Origin: Margaritifera margaritifera
Lineage: Eukaryota; Mollusca; Bivalvia; Unionida; Margaritiferidae
DNA: 64,000 bases
NCBI GenBank assembly: GCA_029931535.1
Contig: JAQPZY010001665.1
Location: 4,387,501 to 4,451,500, forward strand
Direction: 5' to 3'
Part shown: one piece after another, positions 13,601-25,997 of the stretch
Layout of the letters: each line of letters begins with the position of its first letter
Numbering within the stretch: the stretch's first letter is position 1
Made by a program: the position numbers and the translations under genes
Notes under the pieces: model-generated
The model's database searches: none
Seen by the model: only the letters and a program-made list of their open reading frames with translations
What the model was told of the DNA's origin: nothing

Positions 13601-13852
13601 GACAGTGTTAATGAAATGATGACTATTTAATTTCTATTTTGGGACAGTGTTAATGAAATGATGAATATTTAATTTGTATTTTGGGACAGTGTTAATGAAA
13701 TGATGAATATTTAATTTATATTTTGGGACAGTGTTAATGAAATGATGAAGATTTAATTTCTATTTTGGGACAGTGTTAATGAAATGATGAAGATTTAATT
13801 TCTATTTTGGGACAGTGTTAATGAAATGATGAATATTTAATTTCTATTTTGG
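13601..13852. repeat. 42-bp tandem array, six copies
   Basis: GACAGTGTTAATGAAATGAT followed by GAATATTTAATTTCTATTTTGG repeats at 13601, 13643, 13685, 13727, 13769 and 13811. There are only a few substitutions (ACT/AAT/AAG and TTC/TTG/TTA). Confidence 0.95.
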
Positions 13853-14255
13853 GTCATGACTATTATATAACTTGGAGAAAAGTGTTAACTTTTACTAAAA
13901 ACATGTCTCTTGTTGTTTACCACTTAAATGAAAGTACTAAAATTATACCAGATATCTAAATTATACGGAAAAATACACGTACAACTAAACATTCTCTGAG
14001 AATATGGCACAACTTGTTTTTCGCTTCTAAAAAAAAAATTCGCACATTTATTTTAGCAGATCGTGAAATTGATCCTGCCAGTAAAACGCGATTTGTTTCT
14101 TTTTTTTTATTTTTTTTTTATTTCAAGGCAATAGGTAAATAAATCAGCACACTATTTAATGGAAAATATTGTGTGTCATATATACATTTTACCAGGTTTC
14201 GGTTGTCTTTTATTTAATGCTAATGCTTATTGCTGGTAGCCAACTGATTGAATGA

Positions 14256-14260
<5 letters not shown>

Positions 14261-14334
<74 letters not shown>
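14261..14334. repeat. (TA)n microsatellite
   Basis: About 37 uninterrupted TA units. The Tyr-Ile repeat frames on both strands here are products of the repeat. Confidence 0.97.
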
Positions 14335-14335
<1 letters not shown>

Positions 14336-14928
14336 CACCGTGGTTTTCGCGGATGAGTCTAAATCCTTTCGAAAATTTAGGGAGTAATGAAATTAGTGAC
14401 TTTGTGGCTAAATCGAGAAGACTAAACAAGAAGAATTTTCCAAAAATGGTTAATTCTAAAAATATATCAGCGCTAGATTTTCCCACTTTCGGATTTCCAA
14501 TACATGTAAATGTCAGTAGGGTTCGTGCTTTGTGAAAATAATTTTAAAGTTGCATTTTTCATCTTATGTCATTATTTGTGAAATAACGATTTGGTGGCAC
14601 TTAACTTTGTTTAATGGCTGTATTATGTCATAAATAAAGTATTGTGGGTATCGATTAAAATCGATAAACTTCATGTCGCATTCAATATAAATGCGTTTCT
14701 TGAAAATAGTGCTAGTGGAATGTGTCGTTATTTAGATGCATTCTTCAGAAGTAGTACAGATATAGGTATATATGCGTGGTTGTTGTAGCATTTTCTTCAC
14801 ACGTTCCATGGTTATAACAAATGTTACATTATCTATGTGCTTCAGTTTGGATTAGCAGTAAGCTGGTGAGAGTACTTATTAATATGTGAACAAGTGAATG
14901 CCATTAACACAACGCCAAAAATAGACAC

Positions 14929-15486
14929 TTGAAGAGAACATTTAAGACTCGGTGTAAGAGTTCAATGAACATGGATCCCGCGCAGTCACGACCTTCATCT
15001 CCTATCCGTCTCACCTTGAACGTTGTATATCCACAGTACGCTTCTCCCCCACCTGTTTACCCACAACAAAATACATACATTATTCAAGTTGCGTTGTCAG
15101 ACATCTACAACAAGTCGGGATATACTATTTCGAAAATCGCACAGATAAACAATATCCAAGAGATTATGACAGCTATATCGTGCAAAGTGGGTCATCTAGA
15201 ATGCCAGGTCAAGGCAGTCATGGACAGATATGGGGAAACAGAGCAGCGTCTTTTAAATGTAAGGAGTGATCTTGTCAGCGCAAGAGGTCAAGGTATGGAA
15301 CTCTGCAATGTAAATGCAGGTCTTCGAGAGGATCTGGATAATCTCACTATCAGATCGATGAGGGACAATTTATTGTTCTTTGGTTTACCTGAGAATAAGT
15401 TTCAACTTACTGAGGCAAAAATTCATACGCAAATGAAAAGGTTTATCAGAAGCCTAAAGACTAAAATATGGACGTACTGTGCATAA
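14929..15486 (+). mobile_element. LINE ORF1-like fragment
   Basis: An open frame of 185 codons. Its N-terminal third is Pro/Ser/Tyr-rich. Residues about 85-135 look helical and probably form a coiled coil. Near residues 136-155 comes the block LDNLTIRSMRDNLLFFGLPE, which resembles the start of the RRM-like region in ORF1 proteins of non-LTR retrotransposons (arrangement: coiled coil, then 'R..RDNL.F.G.PE'). The usual RRM continuation is not visible before the stop. Other frames downstream to about 15650 look weakly coding. No endonuclease or reverse transcriptase follows, so this is read as a 5' or internal LINE relic. It could also be a domesticated single-copy ORF1-derived gene, since the frame is intact; nothing in the context shows that. 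Confidence 0.55.
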
Positions 15487-16670
15487 ATTGAGACCAGAAA
15501 ATGGATTGACGTTTTATCAAATTTAATTGATGGCTGCAATAATACTCATCACATATCAAAAGACATGACACCGGTCGATGCAAGCAAAGAGAAAAACAGA
15601 TTAGAAGTATGTATCAATCCATTTGGTTACTTGACAACTAATACATTTCGTATACCTAGATTTAAAATATATATATAACAGTTAGAAAATTAAAATAAAA
15701 AATCTTTGCAAAGGGCTACTTTCTTAACTTCAGAGTTGAAATATTTGAAATCAGGCCAGTAATTTACGGTAATCTATTTGTTGCTATAGACAAAACTCAT
15801 ACCTATAATAATAGTGGCAATTCTTAAACCTCTCTTTTATGAAGTATAGCTTCGGTGTTTTTCAGAGAGCAATTTGACTTCTAATCATTTCTTTGGGATT
15901 TTTCATTGGTGAACTTGTAAAAAATGTCTAAATGTTAGATATTCCGAACAGACAATCAGACCTTTTCAAGGAGCATCTTTACTGAAGGACAGCTAAAATA
16001 AGACTGAAGAAAAGGGTAACCAGCTCCCTTGTTATTATCGTGCCTTGGCCTTAAAAAAGATATTAAGAAAAGATTGATCTGCAGCATAGAAAATTCAGGG
16101 ATTTTATCAGAGTATTGACTCCGCGGACGTCTGTTGTTAGAGGCAATTTAGTGGCAGATACATCTTGTGAAAACGAAACATATTATATTTTGATATAGTT
16201 TTTACAATCTAGACTGGTAATTAAATTCCAAAAACGATAGTATCTTGCACTGGCTTGCAAATATTTCAAATGTGTACAAAAATGGCGAGGACGAACTACA
16301 TTCAAAACTGTTACAACATATTTCGCTATTCACTTATGTCTATGCGACGGTATGCTGTAAATAAAAACCTTTTCGGTCTAATTCTTTTCTCGAAATTATA
16401 TACCTAGAAAGTCCACTACAAACTCACTGTCAAAGTAATTGTAGAAAACCTTAGTATCGATTTCCCCTTAAACACGATACTAGAGGTCGGTCTTCCAACT
16501 CATTGAAAATCAGTATTTTTGTCTCTCTGCCCATACATCCGTTTGATAAATGTATGTACGGGCACATATGTATGAATAAATACGTATATGTATGTGTGAA
16601 TTATGTATGTATGCATATATTCGTGCATGCGTGTGCGCATTTTATTTTTATAGACTTGTCATGCATATTG
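15487..16670. other. intergenic, no gene recognised
   Basis: AT-rich sequence. The first ~170 bp may be decayed ORF1-like sequence. No other feature is supported. Confidence 0.45.
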
Positions 16671-16763
16671 GTATGTACGTATGTATGTATGTATGTATGT
16701 ATGTATGTATGTATGTATGTATGTATGTATGTATGTATGTATGTATGTATGTATGTATGTATA
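16671..16763. repeat. (GTAT)n microsatellite
   Basis: About 23 tetranucleotide units. Because 12 bp is a multiple of 3, all frames stay open, which explains the Cys-Met-Tyr-Val and His-Thr-Tyr-Ile repeat frames on the two strands. Confidence 0.96.
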
Positions 16764-17584
16764 CGTTTTATGAAGAGAATGTTACGCGATATCTTACTCC
16801 AGGAGCGTTTTTCAATATGGCGTCCGAGAAACAATTCTTTAAAGAAGGAGACATGTTTTGCAGAATATTTATAAATTATATTTCTTCATTAATTTAACGT
16901 TCGAATATATATTCTGATAAATGACCTGAAGTGGCATTCAAAGGGTTTATTTTGTGTTTTATTATTTTATTATTTTGTTAAAAAAAAAATTATTTTTTTT
17001 TACAGAAAACAACCAGATTTGAAACTTCATCAAATTGCAAATGGCATCTACTTCTTCACTATATTCTTATATTCCTTAACGATTTTAACTTGATGAATCA
17101 AGGGCCCCGAAATCAAGCCAAACCTCAATGAATCAAAGATTTCTGTAGCCTGATCTCTTATCTGAATTGTGGCCCAAGGTGCGGGTCTGGTATGTTGTAC
17201 CCATGCATGCATTTGTTTCTCAAATGTTGATCCGTCGTGCTGGTAAATGTTTGTGCTACACAGGTGCAAAGGTGTTGCTATCTCTCGTAGACTTATGAAT
17301 ATGCCTAAAGTATCTGTAGATGAAAGCCCGGATGTAATTTGATATCTCTGTCAACATCATACCCACTTTCAAAACTGAAGCTGCCTAAAGCAGAAATTAG
17401 GATTTAAGTTTTTACTACGATGTTTGTTCTATGATGAAAAAAAAAGTAAATTTTGCATTTTTTGTGTGCATATTTTCATTTCTGATGAAGATCAAACTCA
17501 GTATTTACATTCAAATAGACAAGACTAGATTTTACACAACTGTTCAGTTTGGTTATTTGTGTTGTTGTTTTTTGGGGTTTTTTT

Positions 17585-17697
17585 CATATGCAAATATTGA
17601 CCCCAAAATGCATATTTCACATATGTAAATATTGACCTCAAAATATACATTTAACATATGTAAATATTGACCTTAAAATGTATATTTAGCACATGTC
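17585..17697. repeat. 35-bp tandem repeat, three copies
   Basis: CATATGCAAATATTGACCCC plus AAAATGCATATTTCA recurs at 17585, 17620 and 17655, with a partial fourth copy. Copies are about 80-90 % alike. Confidence 0.85.
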
Positions 17698-17870
17698 AGC
17701 TCAATTAAGCTTGATTGTAGTTTGACAAAGTTAATTTTAGTGAGGGTTTTTTTCCCCTCTGTAAAACATTACATAATAAAATATATTTCAAAAATATAGC
17801 GATTGTATTGATTTAGCATGTTGCGAATAAGAGAGATTAATAATAAATGTACAGCTTCCTCTAACTTGAA

Positions 17871-17972
17871 CAAGATCGAATAACGCAAGTTCAGCACGAT
17901 TAATTAAAGCAACAAAAACAAGATTGAATAAGGCAAGTTCAGCACGATTAATTAAAGCAACCAAAACAAGAT
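17871..17972. repeat. 48-bp direct duplication
   Basis: CAAGATCGAATAACGCAAGT through TTCAGCACGATTAATTAAAG is repeated at 17919 with three or four changes, and the start of a third copy follows. Confidence 0.9.
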
Positions 17973-18124
17973 TGTCCTTTGATAGTATAAAACATCAAAT
18001 CACGATTTCTCTTCATTTCTCAGATACGTGTTTTCAGCAGATAATCAAATATCGTTACAAAAATCTTGACTGGTACCTGGCCTTATTTGGCAAGCAAATA
18101 TCAGAGGCTGGTAACTAGTAAAAC

Positions 18125-18335
18125 CTCCGTCTCTCGATTGGCTACTCAGTGACGTCTCTCGCACAAACATTACGTCATTTCCATAACGGCTACTTTGGAA
18201 AATTCCACACCACCACCACCATTCCCCCACCCGCCACTCCCAGCGAGCTACAGTGATTGGTTGGTAGCTACAGGTCGGCGCGAAGCGTAATAGGTCAAGC
18301 TTACGGAATTTGTGTACTTTGTTCAAAGATATCGG
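18125..18335 (+). promoter_or_regulatory. possible promoter-like segment (CRE and CCAAT motifs)
   Basis: A locally GC- and CpG-richer block in an AT-rich region. It holds GTGACGTCTC and TTACGTCATT (CRE-like), an inverted CCAAT box (GATTGGTTGG) near 18255, and a CpG cluster (GGTCGGCGCGAAGCG). No downstream coding exon with recognisable content was found, so a promoter role is only a suggestion. Confidence 0.2.
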
Positions 18336-19139
18336 TAGATACGTATCTGCACTCAGAACTTCGAGTGGCTATTCCGTTAATCGTGATGTGGCTTTGGGCG
18401 TTGATCTTATGCAATTTTTGGGAACTACTTTATGGAAAAAGAACTTTTACTTTTTTTACACATTAGTCACTGTGGTGAACGTCATGGTTACTCTGGCGTC
18501 TGTCGCGAAATATGTTTAACGATTGATCAGGGCTAAAATGAGAAAGTCTCGATCAGTGGTTTATGTTTAATTTTTTTAAGGATGATTCCATTATATTTTC
18601 ACATTGATTTTCTAAAGTAGTAGCGAGCATTTCGAATAAAAGTAAATTATGTAGCGTACATACACGCATTAACATCACATTTTATTATACTCCTAGCGAA
18701 TGGTTTACATCACTTTGATGTATATACATCCGTCGAATGACTTCCGAGTGTCATTTCTGATACGTGGGCGTTCCGATTGAGTTATTTGCGATAGCATGTC
18801 CACCAGAAGTGCGATGCAGTAGTATTTTTGTAGTTTTAAATGTGACGTAGTAATGGTCAGCGATTTTGTCTGAATATACCCATAAACAATCAGGTATATA
18901 TACATCTTTTTTACCTGTATTTTAAATTGAACGTTCAGGAAGAGTTTTATATTTGGAAAGGCTTGCATGTTTGTATAAGGATTTTGGATTGCTTTGGTGA
19001 TTAACGACACAGCAACTTATGTACTCTGATTTTGTCCCATAGATTAAACATTTAGGGTAACTGAACAATATTTTTCCGTTGACTTCCCCATCAAGCGGTA
19101 TACGTCGTCGATAATGACGCGCATCATAATATTATTATA
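18336..19139. other. intergenic, no gene recognised
   Basis: No supported gene. Frames of 60-100 codons on both strands lack motifs. Confidence 0.45.
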
Positions 19140-19352
19140 GGATTAAATGATTAAGGTTGGGTATTTATCGATGTGTACACTTCGCCTAATCACTCACAAA
19201 GTAAATAAAGTCCGATTTTTAACTAATCACTCACAAAGTAAATAAATTCCGAATTGTACCTAATCACTCACAAAGTAAATGTTAACTTTTTGAGTGATTA
19301 GGAATAATTTTTACTTCACTTCCATACGTACCCAACCATGATCATTTAATCC
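19140..19352. mobile_element. 213-bp MITE with TTATA flanks
   Basis: The ends form an inverted repeat: GGATTAAATGATTAAGGTTG at the left and its near-complement at 19323-19352 (about 27 bp with few mismatches). Both sides are flanked by TTATA (19135-19139 and 19353-19357), consistent with a 5-bp or nested TA/TTA target-site duplication. Inside are three direct copies of CTAATCACTCACAAAGTAAA and one inverted TGAGTGATTAGG, so the interior is also partly palindromic. There is no coding capacity. The superfamily is not assigned. Confidence 0.8.
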
Positions 19353-19357
19353 TTATA

Positions 19358-20770
19358 GTTCTAATTTTCCTCCTTTCTATCGACAAATCAGCGGATTTCT
19401 TCAACAAAACATTTGATTTTAGGTAGCACGTAGTTTTCTTTCATTACCCTCCTAACATGGCGCCAGAATACATAGCCCCATCATCGCTAGCCAAGGGTCG
19501 TCGACTCTTATATAGTAGTATAGACACTGTAGAGTGTCAGAGCGGGTCATAGCTGGGATCATACAAACTTTTATCACTCGGTATGATTTTTTATTACCTG
19601 ACTATTGCTTTTTTCAACGTTACGCTTTCGTTCGGCACCTGTTATTTTAGCATTCGTCTTCTTGATTTATACGCATTTTGATCGTTCAAAACAAAAATTT
19701 TGTCAATTTTTAGTGAGATCCCCTGCTCTTGACCATGACCTTCAGTATCAGCTGGTGAAGCACATTGTCGAAGCAAAAATGCAGTAATTTATGAATGTAG
19801 AGTGGCTCATAAAGCCTGTCATATGCTTTGTTTCGCTACATAGATGAGTGTTGGAGTACAGGAAGGACTGTACGATTACATTGTTTGAATTTCAAATCTG
19901 ATATATTATCTGGGGTTGCAAATTTTCATCTGAAGTCACGCGGGGGGGGGGGGTGCGGGGGGGGGTGCGTTATTGTTCTTACTATTATGTTGTAAAGAGT
20001 TTATATATACAAAGCTTTACCTAATGTGCAGTGGAAACTGACTGGAAACCGAAAGTAGTCCCGAGAATGTATCGATGTGTAAAAAAATCCAGATCAGTAT
20101 CACGCGCTTGTTTATATCAAATCACACTGCAGAAAACTCAGTAAGTTCATAACAATTGAAATTCTGAGGTAATAAAACGTTTTATCATATGACTACTGTG
20201 TTATTTACGTTAATATATCCATATCATAATTTTAATTTATCACATAATTGGTACACTTTACATACAGTGTTTGCGGTTTATTATTTATGATATGTCAACA
20301 CATTAACTGTGATTAACATATCACTTTCTGTGAATCTGTCTGGTCCAAATAAGCCCATAAATATTTTGCGCAGTATTCTCATTATTGGTTGGCTGCGACC
20401 GTGGGCAATTCCCTTGCCCCGCCTTCTGGTACCTTTTTTTTTTTTTTTTTGGACTATTACTCTCAACCTTATGGCGGCCGTCTTTCCAATTGGTAGCCGA
20501 TTGGACAATGGAGAAATATTGGCGACTATCACAAAAACGCACAGTAGTGGTTATGTATGTCGGAATATGGCCAGTTTACCCTACTTGGATTCTCCAAATG
20601 CCAAACTTAAACTAAAAAATGAGTAAACTCGCTGGACTTTCGCTTAGTTAAACCGCAAATGTGGGAGAACAGAGAAAATCCATAACGCTGTCCAACACAG
20701 AACATGCCGAGTCTATGTAGAGAGATTCCGGCAGCCTACTGTGAAGCAGCCGGTCCCCTTTACATTGCTG
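19358..20770. other. intergenic, no gene recognised
   Basis: G-runs occur near 19940-19970 and a T-run near 20433-20450. An ATG in a strong context (CTTATGGCGGCCG, near 20470) opens a 51-codon frame flanked by CCAAT-type motifs. It has no recognisable domain, so I do not call it a gene. Confidence 0.4.
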
Positions 20771-20959
20771 CTACCACGCCGTATGGATCTTGCAACCCAC
20801 CCCCACCAACCTATAGCCTATAGGAGTAAATAAACTCACTTCTCTTACGAATAGAATGTTGACAAAAACTGGTCTCTCAACTGACAAATAGTTCTCCACA
20901 GCATCGTTCCAAATCAAATAATGCAAATATCCGATCACAAAAACATTAAATCTGGGAAT

Positions 20960-21187
20960 TGCTATAAAACCATGTGGAAAATATATAATTTTTTCTTGAG
21001 TAAAGTTGGAAAGGTCAGCATTATAATTAACAAGGTTGGAGACGCTACAAAAGTATTGATTCAGCAACAATGTTTTTTCGTCATCAGCAAAGGCGAAGTC
21101 ACGGCAATCAAATTGATTCTTTTTAGTGATGGTGCAAAGATTGAAAACAAATAGGTTTTTTTTCAATAAGTATTTCACTGTTTTCAA
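20960..21187 (-). mobile_element. possible LINE ORF2 linker fragment
   Basis: The first half of a 138-codon minus-strand frame contains DEKTLLLNQYFCSVSNL. This resembles the segment between endonuclease and reverse transcriptase in many non-LTR retrotransposons (pattern 'K...LN.YF.SV'). The remainder of the frame, to 20771, does not continue into reverse-transcriptase motifs, so the copy is truncated or rearranged. Low confidence; a chance match cannot be excluded. Confidence 0.35.
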
Positions 21188-21290
21188 AAAAACTGCTTTA
21201 GATCAATAGATCTAAATTCCCTATTTTATAAATTAGTGTAGAATATTTCTTCAGTGTGCTCTTTTAGAGTATCCATTCGATATATGCATT

Positions 21291-21375
21291 ATTTATATTG
21301 TAGCCACACTGACTGCTTTATTTATATTGTAGCCACACTTACTGCTTTATTTATATTGTAGCCACACACTGCTTT
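21291..21375. repeat. 29-bp tandem repeat, three copies
   Basis: ATTTATATTGTAGCCACACT plus GACTGCTTT recurs at 21291, 21320 and 21349. Confidence 0.9.
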
Positions 21376-22492
21376 TTAGTACGAACCTTTTTTTATACAT
21401 TTTTTAAACGATCCCGATTCCTACAGACTTTCCGTATAACACTATCATACCAAGGATTATCATTAGGAGGTATTGTAACAATAATGTAGAGTTGCATAGA
21501 TATGCCGTTACTAGCGCACTAATTAATTAATTACAATACAGGCTTCGTATATGGATATGACAACACTAAATTAAAAGATAAAAATAAAAACAAATCTGAG
21601 GCTCTAGCGCAGTATTATTGTTTTATCAGCAAACTTGTGTAGGAGTGAAAAATATAGCATAAAAGAGAAGTATATGTCAGAAGAAATCAGTGGAGAGAAA
21701 CTATGAACAGCATAGATGTTTTTTGAAGTAGACAGCTATAGTCTAATACTGGTATATATTCTGAGAGGAGAATTTGAATAAGAAGATGTTTCTCAGGAAC
21801 TAGAAAAAAATGAAAGAAACAGGCAAGCAACTAGGAAAACACAAAGAAGCAATAATTGAACATGATTCAACAATTTAACCAGTTTTATTCACTTTTTCAG
21901 ACTCATTAACACAAATAGCTATTACTATACCCTTGATTTTCATCTTCATGTCAAGGTTTAATAGTTTTTACACTTTTAATAACACGCTTAACATAATTAC
22001 CATTAATCTTCATATGGATCCTAACCCAAATTCAAGGTTTGAATCTTTTTAAATTTCTAACTTCTTGTGTCTTGTCCCTGAAATGTATCTTTATTCTGCA
22101 AATATTTAGTAATGTAAAAAGTCCATTGGTACAAAATTGATATACCAGTAATTCCATAGAGTTCAAGGGCCAAAATTACAAAACAATAAATAGAACAGTT
22201 ATAGTGGTAAGAGTAGAGGCCTCAGAAATCATCTAGATTTTTTTAACTTGAAAAAAAGATAATGAAACATTGACAGTGGTAGTGATGACGTGCAAAAGGA
22301 CTTGCTGATAGTTTCCTTAGTTCTAAGTACTAAGTTATGGTAACTAGCTGTTTCCTATTGTCTCTTGTTCCAGTATTAACTATATAATGGCGACCGATAT
22401 TGATAAATTACATCTATGGATTAAATGAATTAAACTGTTATAATAATAAGCCAGCGATTTTCTTTCTTTTTCTCTATTATCACAAAACACTA
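21376..22492. other. intergenic, no gene recognised
   Basis: AT-rich; nothing supportable seen. Confidence 0.5.

Positions 22493-22538
<46 letters not shown>
22493..22538. repeat. (TTA)n microsatellite
   Basis: About 15 ATT/TTA units. They produce poly-Asn and poly-Tyr frames on the two strands. Confidence 0.95.
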
Positions 22539-22540
<2 letters not shown>

Positions 22541-23439
22541 TTAAAAATCGCCTTAAAAAGCAGACCTCTCTCATTAAATTAATTAATTTAGCCTATACAA
22601 CTTCTTTTCTAGGTTAGTTGAAAGCCTTTTCTGAATATGTTTTTTGTTTGTTTGTTTTGTTTTTTCCCCATTTTTTGTTGTGTTCTATATTGTTTGCTTC
22701 TTTTTGGTTGTGCGGAGATGGTAAGCATGAATTGGCCAACATATTGACTTTATGCACACAATAAACAGTAAACTCCGGATTAACCTACAGAATTATCAAT
22801 CTGTCACAAAATGTAAACTATCAATACTTGAATGATAGATTATATAATAAATGGTATTTATAATTATTCCTAATACATAGCCATGATATAGCAAACCGGG
22901 AATAACGAATAAACCTACAGATAGACAGAACGACGGCCTGTTAAATTACTCTAGATCTAATCTAATCTAAAAAGAGAAATATTACACATATGTGAGTTTT
23001 GCATTGAAATGACATTCCTTAGAAAACATATGTATATAGATTTAATTTTATCTTGCTGTAACAGATGAAATACTATTTCAACAAATTTTAAATGTTATAA
23101 TATACAGCAAAATTGGAGGGAGGAGGGATTGACGAGAATTAGTCCATTCAGTTATAACTTTTATAACAAAATCTCAAAAACTAATCATGGTGAGAGGAGA
23201 TATATTGTTTCATGAATAATTCTTGATATGTAACTTAATTACAGATTTAGAACAAAGTTACAACTTCACATTTCACGTGTGCTTGTGCAAATAATATGGA
23301 ACTTCGACGTGTTTGAAACCTTAACGGTAAATGTATATGATACATATGCACGTCAAATTCATCTGCATAAACTACCTTATGTTAAATTGTTGAAGCTATA
23401 ATTGCATCTGTACAGACATGACGCTTTTGTAAAACAGTT
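22539..23439. other. 3' flank of GPCR gene 2
   Basis: This presumably includes the 3' UTR of the minus-strand receptor ending at 23440. No other gene is seen. Confidence 0.4.
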
Positions 23440-23987
23440 CTAACGTCGACATTTGCAATAAAGTGATTTCATTTCTTCTCTGAATTTTTGGTCACAAAAT
23501 CCGTATATGAATGGATTAGCCACATTATTTATAAAGAAAGACCAAACAAAAGTATGATAAACGAATGCTTCTGAAAAACTCAAGCTTGAGAGGAAATCTT
23601 TTTTCAGGAAAACCAATATTTTTAATACTAAGTGAGGCAAGAAGCTGCAGAAATACACCAATGTTATCATGAAAAGAATCAATGTAATCCTCTTGGCTTG
23701 GTCTGATTCTTCCTTTGTACGGTCAAAATCTGATTTATGTCTGTTTATTCTTGCTTTTCCGTTCGTTTCTCTGTTGATTGCTTCTTTAATGTTAGTCTTC
23801 AGACCGGAAATTACAGGTGTCGGTATGATTATATTGATAGCGCACTGCTCTACGTGAGGTCTAGATTTCCCGTTGTCTGCTGTACCTCCTGACGAAGCAC
23901 TGCTGGAAATGGGTGCCTTATTGGTTTTATTGAATGAGGTGCCGTATTCAGATCTTGATTTATTGACCTCCTGGAAGGTTTTAATAT
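23440..23987 (-). CDS. GPCR gene 2, exon 2 (end of ICL3, TM6, TM7, tail)
   Basis: The terminal coding exon of a class A receptor whose first exon is 30873-32205. On the minus strand the acceptor reads TTCATTTTGCAG at 23999-23988, and the exon starts with AT. Joined to the G that ends exon 1, this gives an Asp codon and keeps the frame (548 nt: 2 plus 182 codons including the stop). It encodes residues about 445-626: a Ser/Lys-rich end of the third loop, TM6 at about 545-572 (KRITLILFMITLVYFCSFLP), and TM7 at about 586-606 with NPFIY. A short Lys/Arg/Cys tail (YCKCRR) could be palmitoylated. Reading the exon alone gives a 204-residue frame starting at 24054, but its first 22 codons run through the acceptor and a TA-rich intron end, so that start is not used. 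Confidence 0.9.
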
Positions 23988-24618
23988 CTGCAAAATGAAT
24001 ATATATATAGATACAATAACAGCTACTGTGCAAAAATGTCAAAGTTAATGTCAAAGTTATCAGGTTTAAGCATGTTAACTGTGGTACAGTTTGTGACTAG
24101 AGGAGTGTAAAAACACATTGGCTCCAGCACGAATCTAAATCCAACAATCTATACGTTTCTTTAATAGTTAGAAACCCTATCATAACCAAATTTAAAAATG
24201 GAGACATAACTAATGTTCTAGTGTATTGACCTAGTGACGCACTATAGTCAGCCCCTCAGCTTACGGAACAGAAATGTGCAAAGTAGAGAGTGGACACTCT
24301 AATTTTGTTCCAGTTACTACGACTGGCTGAAAATTCATTGCTCAACTTCCAGCTCAAAATCTATTATACAGAGTGAGAAGAAATTAGGTCATATATTATC
24401 AAAAGTGGAGAAAATTCCGTTTTCTATTCGTGTTCCAAATGTTAGCTTTGTATCTCAAAAGGTGTCGAAGTTATGTCAATTTCCAGTTACCCTCTCGCAG
24501 CTTTGATCTGCAAGATTCAAACACGGAAAAAATAGAAAATGTCCTTGCAAGGCTTCTAATAACGTCATTGGATGAGTCAAAATAGGCAATGTAAGGTTTC
24601 TGACAAATAGGATTTTTC

Positions 24619-24621
<3 letters not shown>

Positions 24622-24693
<72 letters not shown>
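24622..24693. repeat. (TA)n microsatellite
   Basis: About 36 TA units inside the GPCR intron. Confidence 0.97.
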
Positions 24694-24694
<1 letters not shown>

Positions 24695-25245
24695 GAAATT
24701 GATAAAACTGTCAACAAGTTATGCAAATCACATTTAAAGATGTGTTCAAGTGATTGACTTACAACTGACATTGCATAAAATCATCATACATTGGAGTAAA
24801 TCGATTTATTTTGGACAATTGTCAAAAGAGGAACTTCTGTGATTACCTTTTTCTGCAACGATATCCGATTAATTAAATTTAATCAAACCTTTATTGACTT
24901 TAATATGATGGTGAAATTTAAAATGAATTAAACACATCTTCAAATATATATATATACGCAGTTTCATTTCATGAGTATTTTGTGTTTTTAGAAATGTTCA
25001 ACAGGTTTGTTTATGAGTTAATCCTTGTGGCTTCCTTTCGATTGATAGTCATGGACATTCTTAATTTTCAAAAATTAATTTGCATTTAGCTTAATTCGTT
25101 ATCCTGAATAAAATCAGCCAAACAGATGTCAAATATATGCACAGATAATCAACCCGGGATGTCTTTCTTACTTTCATACAGGATGGATAAATTATAATTG
25201 CACATTCAGCATTGTTCATGTTAAGCTTTTATGCGTGGACCAGTG

Positions 25246-25353
25246 CTCAATGAAATAAACACAGATTACAAGGCATGGAACCTATTGTAATAAAACTCCT
25301 CAATGAAATAAACACAGATTACAAGGCATGGAACCTATTGTAATAAAACTCCT
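25246..25353. repeat. 53-bp perfect direct duplication
   Basis: CTCAATGAAATAAACACAGA through ATTGTAATAAAACTC occurs twice back to back (25246 and 25299) without visible change. Confidence 0.95.
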
Positions 25354-25395
25354 CCTCTGCCTCAGCGTTTTATATACAATTTGTCTTTCAAAATT

Positions 25396-25765
25396 GTTAC
25401 TTTGACGGCTTGTTTATACTCACGTCATGCTAAACTGTGTTGCTTTAACGGCTTGTTTATACTCTCGTCATGCTGAACTGACAGTTACTTTGACGGCTTG
25501 TTTATACTCACGTCATGCTAAACTGACATTGTTACTTTAACGGCTTGTTTATACTCACGTCATGCTGAACTGACAGTGTAACTTTGACGGCTTGTTTATA
25601 CTCGCGTCATGCTAAACTGGCATTGTACTTTGACGGCTTATTTATACTCGCGTCATGCTAAACTGACATTGTTACTTTGACGGCTTGTTTAAACTCACGT
25701 CCTGCTAAACTGATATTGTTACTTTGACGGCTTGTTTATACTCGTGTCATGGTAAACTGACAGAT
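25396..25765. repeat. 46/47-bp tandem array, eight copies
   Basis: GTTACTTTGACGGCTTGTTT plus ATACTCACGTCATGCTAAACTGACATT repeats with small indels at the unit junction and ACGT/GCGT/GTGT variants. Confidence 0.95.
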
Positions 25766-25997
25766 AATTTCCAACCTCTCAAAACTAAATAAGTGTAATT
25801 ATACACTCGCAAGACTTCGAGGTGTATTGACGCGAGCGACTTTCTGCTATCTTAGGCTATGTATCATCAAATATTTGTTCCTAAAATCTAATTTGAAACC
25901 ACAAAAGAAAAGAGAAAATAAGGTGTGGAAATATAATTCAATAGTATTTGATGTTACCTAAATTATACAGTTATGATCAAAAATTATATGAGTGAAC

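Noticed and set aside
14220..14535. Frames with Tyr-Ile repeats on both strands
   Set aside because: Produced by (TA)n; flanking residues show no domain. The same applies at 24577-24771, 29316-29577 and 29976-30221.
16503..16897. Cys-Met-Tyr-Val and His-Thr-Tyr-Ile repeat frames
   Set aside because: Tetranucleotide (GTAT)n keeps every frame open; no other coding sign.
20309..20626. 105-codon frame with MAAVFPIG start
   Set aside because: A poly-T tract forms its middle (Phe run). The 51 codons after the good ATG have no recognisable domain or splice partner.
20771..20960. Extension of the LINE-like frame to 20771
   Set aside because: No reverse-transcriptase motif is present in this half; the open frame alone is not evidence.
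24000..24054. ATG at 24054 as start of a separate small receptor
   Set aside because: The first 22 codons cross a good splice acceptor and TA-rich intron sequence, and the remainder lacks TM1-5.
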